From the NCBI GenBank assembly GCA_015143295.1, contig CM026556.1:22382547-22446546 (forward strand): a stretch of DNA of 64,000 bases, in the 5' to 3' direction. The translations under genes were made by a program, and so were the position numbers. The notes beneath the pieces are model-generated. The model was not told the origin of the DNA. It made no database searches and was given only the letters and a program-made list of their open reading frames with translations. The stretch is from Tetracentron sinense. Taxonomy: Eukaryota > Streptophyta > Magnoliopsida > Trochodendrales > Trochodendraceae. This document shows, in pieces, positions 43,970 through 55,478 of this stretch (positions are counted from its first letter, which is position 1; each line of letters starts with the position of its first letter).

Positions 43970-45772
43970 TGTGATGCCCCGAACCCACACTTAGGGAATC
44001 ATGTTCCGAGACGTGTGCCCGTTCGTCATTATCATGCAAGCAGAAGACTTTACCCGCAAAAATACGAGAAATTTAAACATTTATCAGATGCTTTCGATAA
44101 AGCAATATACACTGTCATCACAATAGTCATCATCACAAACCATATACTTGTATTAATTACATTTTCGTCTGTTTACAAAAGTAGATGCCACTACTGTGCC
44201 GGTATGGTCTGTACAATATCCAAAAGTACAAATTCATCACCTACTAATCAACAGCTCCGAGATCTGCTGACACGAAACGTTAGGGAGCTATGAAACCCAA
44301 TAAAACCACAGTCTATCTAAACTAGTTTCTACATATTAACATATATCAATAATGGATAGTAAACAATCAATTTCCATGATACAGTATAATAGAACAGTAT
44401 ATAAAATGAACTATGACCCAAGGTCACTTAGGGCTTTTTCACCTTGCCCAAGATTCCCAATCTCAAATGTTATCCAGTTGTGAAGTTCATTATTCAACAG
44501 TGTTCATATTATCGAGTTATCATTTCAAACAGTCAATTACGTTTTTCTTCATGTTCTGGGACTCTATTAGTTGGCCATAGCCCATACACAATTTTTGTTC
44601 GAAGACAATTCTCAAACCATATTCGGCATTCGCCCAATTCTCAGCCAAGGTGGGGAACTCATCCTCACGACATTTATATCAGATAACATGTACCTACCTT
44701 ATCTCACTCATGTGTCATGACATATCTATCAGGAAAACCTGATCTTAGTCACTGTGGCATGACATATCTATCAGGAAAACCTAATCTCAATTACTGTGAC
44801 ACGACATATCTTTCAGATAATACATACCCACTTGATCTCAGTCATGTGTCATAGCATATCTATTAGGAAAACCTGATCTCAGTCACTGTGACACGACATA
44901 TCTATCAGATAACACATAACCACCTGATTTCAGTCATGTGTCATGACATATCTATCAAGAAAACCTGATCTGAGTCACTATGACACGACATATCTATCAG
45001 ATAACACAATCATCCAACTCAGCCTCAATACAGACGACATATATATCGACTCAGCCTCGGTACGAATGACATATCTATCGACTCAGCTTCGGTATGGATG
45101 ACATATCTATCAATTCACACCACCCACTTACCACCTCCCTTGGCCTAGTCAAAGAGGATCGATCTGTGGATATTAATCCACCCACTCCTGACTATCCGTC
45201 ACGATTGAAACAACCCTGGATCAGGAGATGATCCAATGTTCTTGAGTTCGTACACTCAATACAATCCGAGGTCCTTAGACCCAAAACAACCCCTGATCCA
45301 TAGACCCAATGTTTTCCTAACTCTCCCGACTATCAGTCACAAAGGAATCCTAATTCTTAATAGATAACGTCTCTCCAGACCTAGTCAAAGAGGGACCGCA
45401 GATAGCATTTCACCTAGGTTAAGTTTTCTAACCATATGAAATCCTCAATTAATCCAAGTCTACCTTGATTAATTGATTACGTTGGGCCTCGCACCCATGG
45501 ATCACTTTCGAAAGTATACCGTTCCGATGGAAAACATTATTTGGCCAATGGACCCTTTGCATCGTCTTAATCAAAATACAAGTCTCAAAATCAAGATAGT
45601 CGATCTTGAACAAGATCAGAGTTGTGAAGATAAGAAGAAAACTCCACCTACCTCGAACACTAACCCTGGTGCTAAAAGGCACCCTCCTGTCAGGTGTTTG
45701 GCTTATCCCTGAGTGGCCCCTAGGATGACCATTCTAGATTGACCATATTGTTAGTCATCCCCATTTTCTACA
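43970..45772 (-). repeat. LTR-like segment of a gypsy-type element, limits uncertain
   Basis: The minus strand ends GGGTTCGGGGCATCACA at 43,970, a typical gypsy LTR 3' end. The other end may be TGTAGAAAATGGGGATGAC at 45,772. No matching target duplication was found (CAGAT beside the left end; TCCTC beside the right). Inside, 44,710-45,110 holds about seven copies of a roughly 47-bp repeat based on GACATATCTATCAG. It is probably a solo LTR with one end misplaced. Confidence 0.5.
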
Positions 45773-45796
45773 TCCTCCATGTTTTTAGAGTATTAT

Positions 45797-47971
45797 TGTA
45801 GAGCCCCGGACCTTTTCACATTTAATGCATGACACTTTCGTTGTCATTTTTCCTTTAAAGATGAATAATTAATAAATAAGGAAGAAATTGAAAATTCTGA
45901 AACATCAGAAATGTTCGTTTTCGATGTACGAACCCAACGCAAGTTGATACGTCAAAATCGGACGAACGAGTCAAAAGATATGGCCAAAACAGTCTGGACC
46001 TGTAGGCAACCGATCGCTCGGTCCATAGAGCGATCGATCGGTCCAAAACCGATCGATCGGTAGCTATCGACTGGTCAAGATTTTTGTATGGGAAAATTTT
46101 CCAGAGAGTTTATTTTTGGTCGAGAGCTCAGTCAACACACCAATCGCTCAGTAGGCAACCGATCGATCGGTCATAAACACCGATCGCTCGGTCCTTGCGT
46201 TTTGCAGAATTTTCATTAAGGGCATTTTCGGCATTCGGGTGTTATACCCTTTCTTATATAGGATCGCCCGAGCCTTTAGGGCTCATTCTCAACACTTAGA
46301 AGATTTGGGAGATTAGAAGAGAGGAGAAAGGGTTCCCAAACCTAGGTTTTCATTTTGGAGAAGAATCAAAGGGGTTTTGAGACCCTAGATCACTTCAAGT
46401 CCGGCTTTTTTCCAAGATCACGGCTCAAGCACCCGTGGAGAGCGTTCCCCAAGCTAGGGCAGCACCTCACGGTCGTTTTTGGAAGGGGTTTCTTCCTCAT
46501 TTCTTCAAAGTCGGTACTTCTTGCTACCCTCCTAGTTATAGTTCCTTCTTTTACTTTATTTCTCTTTGTTTTCTTTCATTTACACATGTGCTATGAGATG
46601 GACGGGTGTGAATGGTGAATGGAGACGGAATTGGCGATTGGATGCCGTGTGAAATGATGTGATGAACGAAATGGGGAGGGCATTGTATCCATAATGAACA
46701 AACACGTATGATGTGAGCATAACCCACCTAGAAAAGCATGTTGTAGGGTTAATAAATAATGAATGCACCATGTTTGATGAAATGTCAAGGTGAATGAGAT
46801 GAATAATAAATTAATAAATTTCATGTTTAAGGTTTATGGAAATTGCTAGGGTCATGATAGTGTGATTGTTCGCTTTCCCTAAATGATATGAATACTAAAT
46901 TGCTCAAATCATTGCTGTTATGTGTTATGAATTACTCAAATGTTATATTTAATTCCAAGTGCAAGTATGCACACGACCTCATGAGCACGCATACATGACA
47001 TGATTTACCGAGGTTTTCAAGAATGGGATTTAGAGGTGGGGGATATCCTACGATATGTTTCACCTCGCTTTTGGCAAGGACAAGACAAACATGCATTTTC
47101 ATAAGAAGGGTCTCCCTTCCCTCGCAAGTGCATACATATCATAAGAAGAGTCTCCCTTCCCTCGCAAGTGCATCTCACAAGGACATCTCACAAGTGAATC
47201 TCACAAGTGGAAGGACAAGCATGAGCATTCTAGGAAGAAGGGTCTCCCTTCTCTCACAAGTAGATTACTTTTCAGAATAAGCAAGCATGATACACCCATG
47301 ATACAAGCATGACACGCATGACACGCATGACAAGGTTTCAAGCATAAAAAGGGTAATTGCAGTCAAGTCAAGTGCACAAGATTTCAAGGGTTTTTACCGG
47401 CTTTTATGAATGCAACATGATGAATTATATTGCTCTACTTTATTGTCATGATATGAATCATTCCTGCTTTATATGCGTGAATTGTTTCCTGCTTTATGTA
47501 TGCTATCCGTATGCTATGACTGTTGGTTAGTGCTTAGTACCCGCTGAGTATTCCATGCTCAGCCGTACTTCTTATGTCGGCAGGTGATGGCGAAGCAGCT
47601 GCTCCTTTTGATGTCTGTGCTCCGAGCCCTTGGGTGGAGGAGGAGTACGTCGAGGAACCTCCAGTAGAGGGTTACCATTAGGTGGTTGTAGATTCTGAGT
47701 GAATAGCTGTGGGTGAGATGAGAGATATACATTCATGTATTTTGGCGGGTCTGTCCGCACTTTCTTTTGGTTACTTTTTGTATAAACTTGGATTTGCGTA
47801 TGCATATGCATAGAGGTTTGGTAGACTTCCGCTGTGCTTTATGGTTATGTTTCCGCTATAATGTCCTCTATTGTATATGCTCTGTGGGTTTTGCAGGTTG
47901 GTTGTCAAGCAAGTCATGATTAGTCGTCCAAAGTTCACTCTAACTCCTAGGGTGGGTTTTGGGTCGCGACA
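45797..47971 (+). repeat. Solo LTR of a Tekay/Del-type gypsy element, with 5-bp target duplication
   Basis: Begins TGTAGAGCCCCGGACC and ends TTTTGGGTCGCGACA, 2175 bp, flanked by a perfect ATTAT (45,792-45,796 and 47,972-47,976). It is a relative of the solo LTR at 22,888-25,608, with the same end words. A TATATA box lies at 46,255-46,260. The segment CAGCCGTACTT...GTCGGCAGGTGATG (about 47,560-47,588) is a conserved part of this LTR type. Tandem GAAGAGTCTCCCTTCCCTCG repeats lie at about 47,103-47,255. Confidence 0.93.
46009..46260 (+). promoter_or_regulatory. Tekay solo-LTR promoter: palindrome cluster and TATA box
   Basis: ACCGATCGATCGGT, a perfect 14-bp palindrome, is at 46,048-46,061 and 46,158-46,171. 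Near-copies are ACCGATCGCTCGGT at 46,009-46,022 and 46,179-46,192, a partial one at 46,029-46,042 and AATCGCTCAGT near 46,142. TATATA follows at 46,255-46,260. The palindrome sequence is unrelated to that of the other Tekay-type LTR, but number, size and position are alike. Confidence 0.6.
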
Positions 47972-47976
47972 ATTAT

Positions 47977-50320
47977 CATGTAAAGGGCTACCTATTAAGT
48001 TATGTGTAGCTAATGTTGGATAAAAACAACAAAAATGGTTGCCTAGCTCCCAAGTGAAAACTACCATGAAAATGACCAGGTCTACCTTGTGAGTTAGTGG
48101 TGACAGCTCCTTTTGCTCAATAGAGAGGCTACCTGCTTAGTTGTGTGAAAGCCACCATTATAAGAAAATAATGAAAAAGAAAAGTATATCATTCTTATAA
48201 TTTAGGAGGTGTTTGACTTAAAAGAAAAAGAATAATATTTTTTAAACAAAAAATGGAAAAAGGTGCATCAAAATGTAAAAAATTAGCATAACTAAATCTT
48301 ACTAGGTTTGACTTCTAGGATTTGAGACTCCAAGAATTCCCTTAAGTGGTACAATGTCATATCCTCAGAAGGGGAGAGAAACTTTAATTTAGTATTTAGT
48401 CAAACCACCACTTCATAGAAAGCTTCATTGTTGAACTGTTATCTAAAAGTGACAAAGTAAACTGGCTATGTTTTAGCATTCTGTGAGATTAGTTTTGATG
48501 TATATCCTCAGTCGGGCTAACTAATCATGTTTTTCATGGATTTGTAATTTTAAATTATTGTAATTTGAAATACTTATGATGCATGTTTGTGTGACACATG
48601 ATTTTTTATTTTTATTTTTGTGTGTTTATTTTTAGATAGCATGAGCCTTTCTAGCCTTAGTTGCCCTGTCATTAGGTGGTGTCCTTGATCTTATGGGGAG
48701 AAAATCAAGTTGAGAGGGAGTTTGTACTAAACTAATAGAGAGAGTTTATGCTTTATCTGAGGGAGCATATTTTTTATTTTGGTTATATTTTGTTCTCCTG
48801 CTCGATAGTCCTCATTGTCTGCATTTGCTTAATTGTATTGTGGTTGCTTTGATATTACATGCGTTTTAAAACTGATATTTATTATGATATTTGCTTCATG
48901 TCTACCTTTGGCTTTTTCATACTAAAAAGTGGGAGAAGTCAGGGTATTTGTCCCTAGTTTAGTACATTCCTAACAATACCTGTTTATTTTAATTTTCAGA
49001 TTTCTTACATGCTTCACTGAGTGTTTATTAGCATGCGCATGTGCAAACAGATCACATGACAAAAGCTTTAAATGTTTACAATTTAAGTTGTAATTTTTCA
49101 ATTAGTGTCCTGTAACTTTTGTTAGAGTCATGTAATGACCTAATTCATCGTTTCATGTGTTTGAGTGGGTTTGCGTCAAGTACTTCAGTAGATGTTTTGT
49201 CATGAAATTGCTAAATGGAGAGATTGTAAGGTCCAAATTTGGTCTTGGAGTATTTATGTGACTAAACAGAGTCTGAGTCATGTATCTTGAATCCTTTCCT
49301 ACAAGACTCCACCCCCACTCTCAAGCTATTAATACTAGAGTAACAAAAAACTTCCAAAATTTTAGGGGGCCTTCAGGCCCTCTGGGCCGATGTGGCTCCG
49401 CCCCTAGCCTTGAGGAGAGGATTATTGCTCTTTGTTTTATGAAATGTCTTGCTTTGTTTTCTGAGCAGTAGTCCTCTCCTCGGGACTGCTCTCCTTGGGC
49501 AATGAGCAGACTATTGCTCTTGCCCTCACAATGCTCCTTTAAATGTCATGAACTATATAGTTAATAGGTTTTAACTCTATAGTTATAATTTGTTTTCAAA
49601 AAACTAAGGTTAGATACTTTAATTCTAAGGGTTGGTGAATCTTAACTACAGTTAAGGGTCCATTCTTTTGCAGAGACTTATAAAATCCGGCATTTTACAA
49701 GTTTTTTCCATTTGTTTTGTCAATTGACAATATGCATTTTCTTTTGAGAATTAGATGTATCGATGTTTTTCATTTCTTTGGTTATAATTCCCGTAAGACT
49801 TTAAATGCAGTTGAATGATTTCAAATCTTATAAAAATGGTAAGACTTGAAATATCATTGTAATAAAAATTAATCTTGTTAAGAATCTTTTCAAAATTACT
49901 CAAATTTCCTAACAATTATCATGATCAAGTGTAAAGTACCAAGCAAGAATGAAAGAACTGGTTTTTTGTTTTTTTGGTGTAGGAACAAAAGAACGGTTGA
50001 AGGAAATAAAAAAGAGACATGTCGCAAGAAAAGAGGGACGACACACCTTTTCTTGCCACATGAGCGGGGGACTGGTGAGCGAGGACGTGACTATTCTCCT
50101 TGTTCTATTAGGACTCAGGAGTTGTGTGGGCAACACCCCCCCCCCCCCCCCCCCCTCCTCCTCCTCTTGCAGGAGTGGTAGGGGTGTGGCCTTCGATGGA
50201 GGGAGGTCGGGGGATCCAATCCCCCAAAGGTATGAGTTGCATGAGCTTCAATGCCCAAACTAACATTTGACATACTAACTCTACTAACGTAGATAAATGA
50301 TGCCTACCAATAAAAATAAA
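47977..50320. other. Unassigned DNA with a possible LTR start
   Basis: At 49,226 TGTAAGGTCCAAATTTGGTC follows AATGGAGAGAT, an arrangement like a polypurine tract plus LTR start, and 48,900-48,940 has AAAAAGTGGGAGAAG. A copia-like 3' end is possible but no domain is readable. A poly-C run of 22-24 bases followed by CTC repeats lies at 50,130-50,165. No gene is supported. Confidence 0.35.
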
Positions 50321-51628
50321 GGGTAACTTACACTCACCTCTCTTGAGGTTTGGTGAAATTTCAGAAACCTCCGCTCTAGTTTCTGAAATTACATTGCCAT
50401 CCCCTCAACTTTGGTTGTCTGTAACAATACCCCTTTCCCTTAAGTTTACCGTTATTTTATGAATGGACTTTGATGATGTCATCATTTAAACATTTTAAAA
50501 TATCTAAATTATCCTTTTTCAACACAAGGTTAGTTAAATTCAATAAAATAAATTATAATTGGTTTTTAACCAAGGTTAATAATATCAACTTAAGGTTAAT
50601 ATATATTTCCAAAATCAAGTATATATATATTTTTTTTTTCTAAAAACCAATGTTAGATAGATGAACTCTAGGGGTGAGTAAATCTTAACCATAGTTAGTG
50701 GGTATTAAAAGGGACAAATGGCGACTTATAGAGATCCTTTAATTGTGGTTAAACATAATTAACCTAAGGTTAATACTTTTATTTTTTTTCTTAAAAGCAA
50801 GGTTAGATGGATTAATCCTAGGGGTGAGTGAATCTTAAGCACAATTAGTGTGTGTTAAAGGGGACACATGACGGCTTGTAGAGCCCCCTTTAATTGTGGT
50901 TAAGCATAATCAACCTAATATTTTTTTTCTTCTAAAAATCAAGGTTAAATGGATGAATCCTAGGGGTGAGTGAATCTTAACCATAGTTTGTGGGTGTTAA
51001 AGAAGACAAGTGGCGGCTTATAGAGCTCCCTCTAATTGTGGTCTAAGTTTTTCATTTTCTAAAAACCAAGGTTTGATGGAAAAACCCTAGGGGTGAGTGA
51101 GTTTTAACCATAGTTAGTTGGTGTTAAAATGGACACGTGGTGGCGGCTTATAGAGATCCTTTAACTGTGGTTAAACATAATTAACCTAAGATTAATATTT
51201 TTTATTTTATTTTCATATAACCAAGGTTAGATTAATAAATCCTAGGGATGAGTGAATCTTAACCACAGTTATTGGGTGTTAAAAGGGACACATAGCGGCT
51301 TGTAGAGCCCTCTTTAATTGCGGTTAAGCATAACAAACCTAAAGTTATTTTTTCCCTAAAACTAAGGTTAGATGGATAAACCATAGGGTGAGTAAATCTT
51401 AATCATAATTAATGGGTATTAAAAGGTACACGTGGCTGTTTGGGAGTTTATGTTTTTCTTTAGTTGAACTTTCAAAAGATAAAGACGTGTTTCCTCAATC
51501 AAGTAATAGGGGTAAAATGAGAAAATGGTAACATTAGTTAACAGTATTAATATTAAGACTCTGATAGAAAACTAAATGGGAGGTTTCTGAAGTTTCACCA
51601 AACTCAGGGAGGCGAGTGTAATTTACCC
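50321..51628. mobile_element. Mutator-like element (TIR, 9-bp duplication) filled with a tandem array
   Basis: Left end GGGTAACTTACACTCACCTC, continuing TTGAGGTTTGGTGAAATTTC, is inverted at the right end (GAAGTTTCACCAAACTCAGG ... GTGTAATTTACCC), giving arms of about 55 bp. Both flanks carry AAAAATAAA, 9 bp (50,312-50,320 and 51,629-51,637). The interior (50,520-51,450) is six diverged copies, spaced 129-153 bp, of a unit with TTAGATGGATGAATCCTAGG, GGTGAGTGAATCTTAACCAC and GGCGGCTTATAGAG. No coding capacity. Confidence 0.85.
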
Positions 51629-51637
51629 AAAAATAAA

Positions 51638-53512
51638 TAAAAAAAGAGTTGCGTAGGCGACAAAGCCTACAATCAAAGCTTTGGGTAGGGGCGGAAGCGG
51701 CACACAATTTAGAAGGTTATGAGTTCTGCGCTAATTGAGGTATTAGTCAAACCCCAGCTGGAAATTAAGGTAAGCTTGTTAAGAGTCCCAAATAAAGGAG
51801 CCCTTCAACGTTGACTTAGTAATACCTGCCGGTTTGTGACACTGTGTCTCTCGTGGATTGAGTCAGGTTCTATTCACTAACTCTCCCAAAAAAAAGATGG
51901 TAAACGGACCTGGTCCAGTGGTCCTCTTCCAAAAGGACCACCCAATTGCTAAGAGACATTTTTTTCGTCATTTCTCTTTCCTTAATATATTAAAATTTGA
52001 TTGGAGAGGTCAGATTAGAAGAGGACCTTGTGATCCTTTAATCCAAACTCATTTTTTAAAGTCCCGTAATTTTAAAATGTATATGCTTGTCTTTTACCTA
52101 ATATCTCAGGACTTTAAAACTCATCAAAGTGAGTGTTTGAAGACTCAACCAAAAGACTTGCACATTGGAATGCACACGTGCGTCTCAACCAATGGGACCC
52201 CAAATTAAAAACATGAACCCTCTCAAATTTTTTTATTTTATTATACTTTTCTTATATTTTTTATAAATCTATTCACAAAATTTTGGGTACAAAAGAACAC
52301 AGAACATTAGATATTAAGCTTACGAAAAACCCGGATCTTGAATGTCCAAAAATTTGTAATGTCCAAAAATTTTGTAGAGTCTCAAACCTTTGAAAATGGG
52401 ACAAAGGAACACAATAGCTGTTTTCTCATCGATTGATCCAGTTTCTAAAGTTAGGTTTTTAATACTCCTTATTATCAATGATGCGGATATTAATCCACCA
52501 AAAAAGAAGAAGAATTAGAGCTTGGAATCGTGGAGTCTTACCAAAGTGATTTTCCTAGACCAACGTCAATGCGATTAAAAAGTCGTGATCTCCGATCTCA
52601 ACCATCCAATTAGGGATCGGAAGTAAGTCCGCAATTCCAATGGTTGTGATCATTAGGTTGCATTGATCCTTTTCCCATGAGTCAGATTATATTGTGCTTG
52701 TCAAGTTGCACAGAAATTAAGTATGGTCAGTTCCTCATCCTCTGATGCCAATTTGCGAATGGGAATGAGTCTTGGGACTGCTGTGCAGTCAAATCAAAGC
52801 GTAAGACATATTGATCCACTTGCACAACACGATAGCTCAGTCTTTTTAACAATAAAAACAGTTCCTCTCTCTCTCCTCTCTCTGCCTCTCTAGAATGATT
52901 GGCAATGGATTAAGTTGAAATGGCTTCGGGTCCCCAATAGGGTTAGCCTCTACCATAGCCCAACCCGCTTGCATAACCCCTGTAAAATAAATAACATACT
53001 AATAAAACATATAAATTAATTATTTTTTTAACTTTATAATCAAATTTGAACTCACATTTAATTAAATATATAAAAAAAAAATTTAGTACAATTATATATC
53101 TTATCATTAAATTAGCTAAGAATTATAACGGAGCCAAACTCAAACCCAAATCTGACCCAATTATAATGGGTTAATACAACAAACCGGACCCAACATAAGG
53201 GTTCATAACCTCAAATCAACCCGAATTCAAGAAAAGTCGGGTGAGAAATTGTCAACAAAGCAAGGTAGATAGAGCATTTGCTAGTGGTAGGAGTGGGTGG
53301 ACTTATTTTGAGTCTCTTGAGTGAAGCGATTGCTATGACCAACAATTTACTAATTTAAGATTAATATTTTTATTATTTATTTTTTTTTAAAAAAACTAGT
53401 TTAAATGGATGAATCTTAAAGATAAGTGAATCTTAACCACGGTTAATAAGTGTTGAAAAGGGTGAGACAGGCGCATTGATAGCCAAATGTGTGGTCGACC
53501 AAACTTTTCCCC
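51638..53512. other. Intergenic region upstream of the VQ gene
   Basis: No gene is seen. CT microsatellite at about 52,865-52,890, AT-rich 52,990-53,110. About 53,395-53,470 carries another copy of the dispersed repeat (ATGGATGAATCTTAAAGATA, AGTGAATCTTAACCACGGTT), ending some 45 bp before the VQ gene TATA box. Confidence 0.5.
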
Positions 53513-53520
53513 TTTAAATA
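53513..53520 (+). promoter_or_regulatory. TATA box of the VQ gene
   Basis: TTTAAATA lies 160 bp before the VQ ATG and is followed by a C/A-rich leader of about 130 bases without an upstream ATG in good context. A GGTCGACC palindrome lies at 53,493-53,500. Confidence 0.45.
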
Positions 53521-53679
53521 TCCATGTAAGATCTTCTCATCCTTACTCTGGCATACAAACACATTTGTTTCTTCCCCACCATACCATTGACCCATTAATC
53601 CATCCCTCCAGAGCAGAAAAAAATTCATACAAACATCAAGAAGCCACAATCGCCTCCTCAACACCAACCTGTAATCGTC

Positions 53680-54372
53680 ATGAACTGGCCGGAATTCCCA
53701 ACCGGTAACCGGTCTCCGAGGAGATCAGAACTGCAAGGCCCTCGTCCCATGCCTCTCAACGTTCGAAAAGACTCCTACAAGATCAAGAAGCCCCCGCTTG
53801 CACCACAACCACCGCAACACCGGCCACCGGTCATTATCTATACAGTCTCTCCTAAGGTAATTCACGTCAATCCAAACAACTTCATGGAACTAGTACAACG
53901 TCTCACTGGCTCATCTTCATCGTTATCGTCATCGTCATCGTCATCGTCCTCCGCTATAACTTCAACATCTTCTTATTTTTATAGTGATACTAGTGGTGCA
54001 ATTTCACCGGCGGCACGTTTCGCTGTCACTGAAAAGACTAACTCCTCGGTGGGGAAGTCACAGTCGCAAATTAGTGATTTGGGTATGGTGGATGGACTAG
54101 ATGTTGGCGCGGCGGTTGAGCGAATGGGTTCATTTCCGGGGATCTTATCGCCTGTGCCGTCGTCCCTCCCACCCATTTCACCCAACTTCTTCTCTCCACC
54201 GCCGTCTGATCCCAATTCACTTGGCTTCTTACATGATCTAAGTCCACTTTTTTATAATTACAAGAATTATGTAGACAGTACCTTCATGCCTAGTCCCTCA
54301 ACCTTCCTTTCTGCTCCTATTACTTCTCCCACTCCTTCTCTTGACCTCTTCAATCAATTCATGGAGTTATAG
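53680..54372 (+). CDS. VQ-motif protein, MKS1/VQ8/VQ20-like
   Basis: A 230-residue intronless host gene. Residues 18-38 (LQGPRPMPLNVRKDSYKIKK) form the conserved basic N-terminal block of the MKS1 (VQ21)/VQ8/VQ20 group. RPPVIIYTVSPKVIHVNP (48-65) precedes the VQ motif NFMELVQRLTG (67-77), which fits FxxxVQxLTG exactly. A serine run (78-94) follows. The tail is rich in S and P with SPVPSSLP and SPNFFSPPP, likely MAP-kinase phosphorylation sites in this family, and ends SLDLFNQFMEL. Known family members act in the nucleus, bind WRKY transcription factors through the VQ motif and tune defence or growth genes. The ATG chosen starts the conserved block. Length is usual for the group. A possible AATAAA polyadenylation signal lies at 54,715. 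Confidence 0.92.
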   Translation: MNWPEFPTGNRSPRRSELQGPRPMPLNVRKDSYKIKKPPLAPQPPQHRPPVIIYTVSPKVIHVNPNNFMELVQRLTGSSSSLSSSSSSSSSAITSTSSYFYSDTSGAISPAARFAVTEKTNSSVGKSQSQISDLGMVDGLDVGAAVERMGSFPGILSPVPSSLPPISPNFFSPPPSDPNSLGFLHDLSPLFYNYKNYVDSTFMPSPSTFLSAPITSPTPSLDLFNQFMEL

Positions 54373-55084
54373 CTGTGTTTAGAGAGTGAGAGAGAGATAA
54401 ACAGGGATTGAAGTTGGGTAAAATGGTGAAAGAAATGCGCCTGGTTTTGTAAACATAGGAGATGATATTTATTTTTTTATTTTATTTTTTTTGAATTTTA
54501 AGAGGTGTAGTTGGGAGTCTTTAAGGAGCAGTTAACTTGGTAGGCCAAGTGATGGGTACCTTTGTCGTTATTTTTATTTTTTTGGTAGTCAACCTCGCTG
54601 TGTAGCCCATGGCTCCATGTGGCAATCAATGAAAAAAAGAAACTCGCTGTCTCTCATGACTTCTCGGTTTATCTTTTTATTTTTATATGATACATTTACA
54701 TTTTTTCTTTGGCCAATAAAGCATATCATTTTTTTGTCATATACATGCATGTCGACTATAATTTTAAACATTACTCTTTCTCATTTTTTTATTCATTCTT
54801 TTGTTTTCTTTGCGGAAAATAATCACCTCCTCCGATATTGACACGAGGAGGGGCGTCTTGGCTCCCTTTTTAACTCTTTTTTAATAGTGGTTAAGATTCA
54901 CTCACCCCTAAAGTTCATCCATTCATCCTTCGTTTTTAGAAAATTAAAATAAAAAAAAATTAAACCCAATTCATAGCAATTGAAAGGGGCAGCTAGCTTT
55001 GTGAAAGTGAGGAACAATAGTTTGTGGCAGCTTTGTGAGAGCGAATATTATTGGGTATTATTGCAACCCCTGTGTGCCAAAACA
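54373..55084. other. 3' flank of the VQ gene with one repeat arm
   Basis: 3' untranslated sequence to about 54,720, then AT-rich DNA. 54,880-54,960 holds an inverted copy of the dispersed repeat (GTGGTTAAGATTCACTCACC, GTTCATCCATTCATCC). No gene is seen. Confidence 0.5.
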
Positions 55085-55093
55085 AATAAATAA

Positions 55094-55469
55094 GGCTCTG
55101 GATCCTCTCTAGTTCAACTCGAGAGAATCTCTCCGGTTTGAACTCCTAAAGGTTGCCACATGTCTCCTTTGACACCCCTTAACCATGGGTAAGGTTCACC
55201 CACCCCTAGGGTTCACCCATCCATCTTTGGTTTTTTTTAAAAAATATTAATTCTTTTCTTAAAATTAAAATTTTTTTTTAATATTAAAAAAACTCTAAAA
55301 ACAGTTTTTTTAATTTAAAAAATAATAATTAATACATAAAAAATTAAAACCAAGGATGGGTGGGTGAACTTTATCCATGGTTAAGGGGTGTCAAAGGAGA
55401 CACGTGGTGACCTCTAGGGGTTCACACCGGAGAGATTCTCTCGAGTTGAAATCGAGAGAATCCTGGGTC
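55094..55469. mobile_element. Foldback MITE with 9-bp target duplication
   Basis: Arms of about 140 bp are inverted around an AT-rich centre: CAACTCGAGAGAATCTCTCC on the left returns inverted as GGAGAGATTCTCTCGAGTTG on the right, likewise CCTTTGACACCCCTTAACCA and TGGTTAAGGGGTGTCAAAGG. AATAAATAA flanks both sides (55,085-55,093 and 55,470-55,478), though the site is itself AAT-rich. The arms contain the dispersed GGTTCACCCATCCATC unit, showing how that unit travels. No coding capacity. Confidence 0.85.
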
Positions 55470-55478
55470 AATAAATAA

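Noticed and set aside
43970-45772. Complete solo LTR with target duplication
   Set aside because: No equal 5-bp words were found at the two proposed ends, so it is reported only as LTR-like with uncertain limits.
49921-50263. Two overlapping plus-strand frames with proline runs
   Set aside because: The prolines come from the poly-C/CTC tract; the rest matches nothing and no promoter or splice context supports a gene.
53979-54215. Minus-strand frame inside the VQ gene
   Set aside because: Shadow of the real VQ coding sequence; the plus strand carries the conserved motifs.
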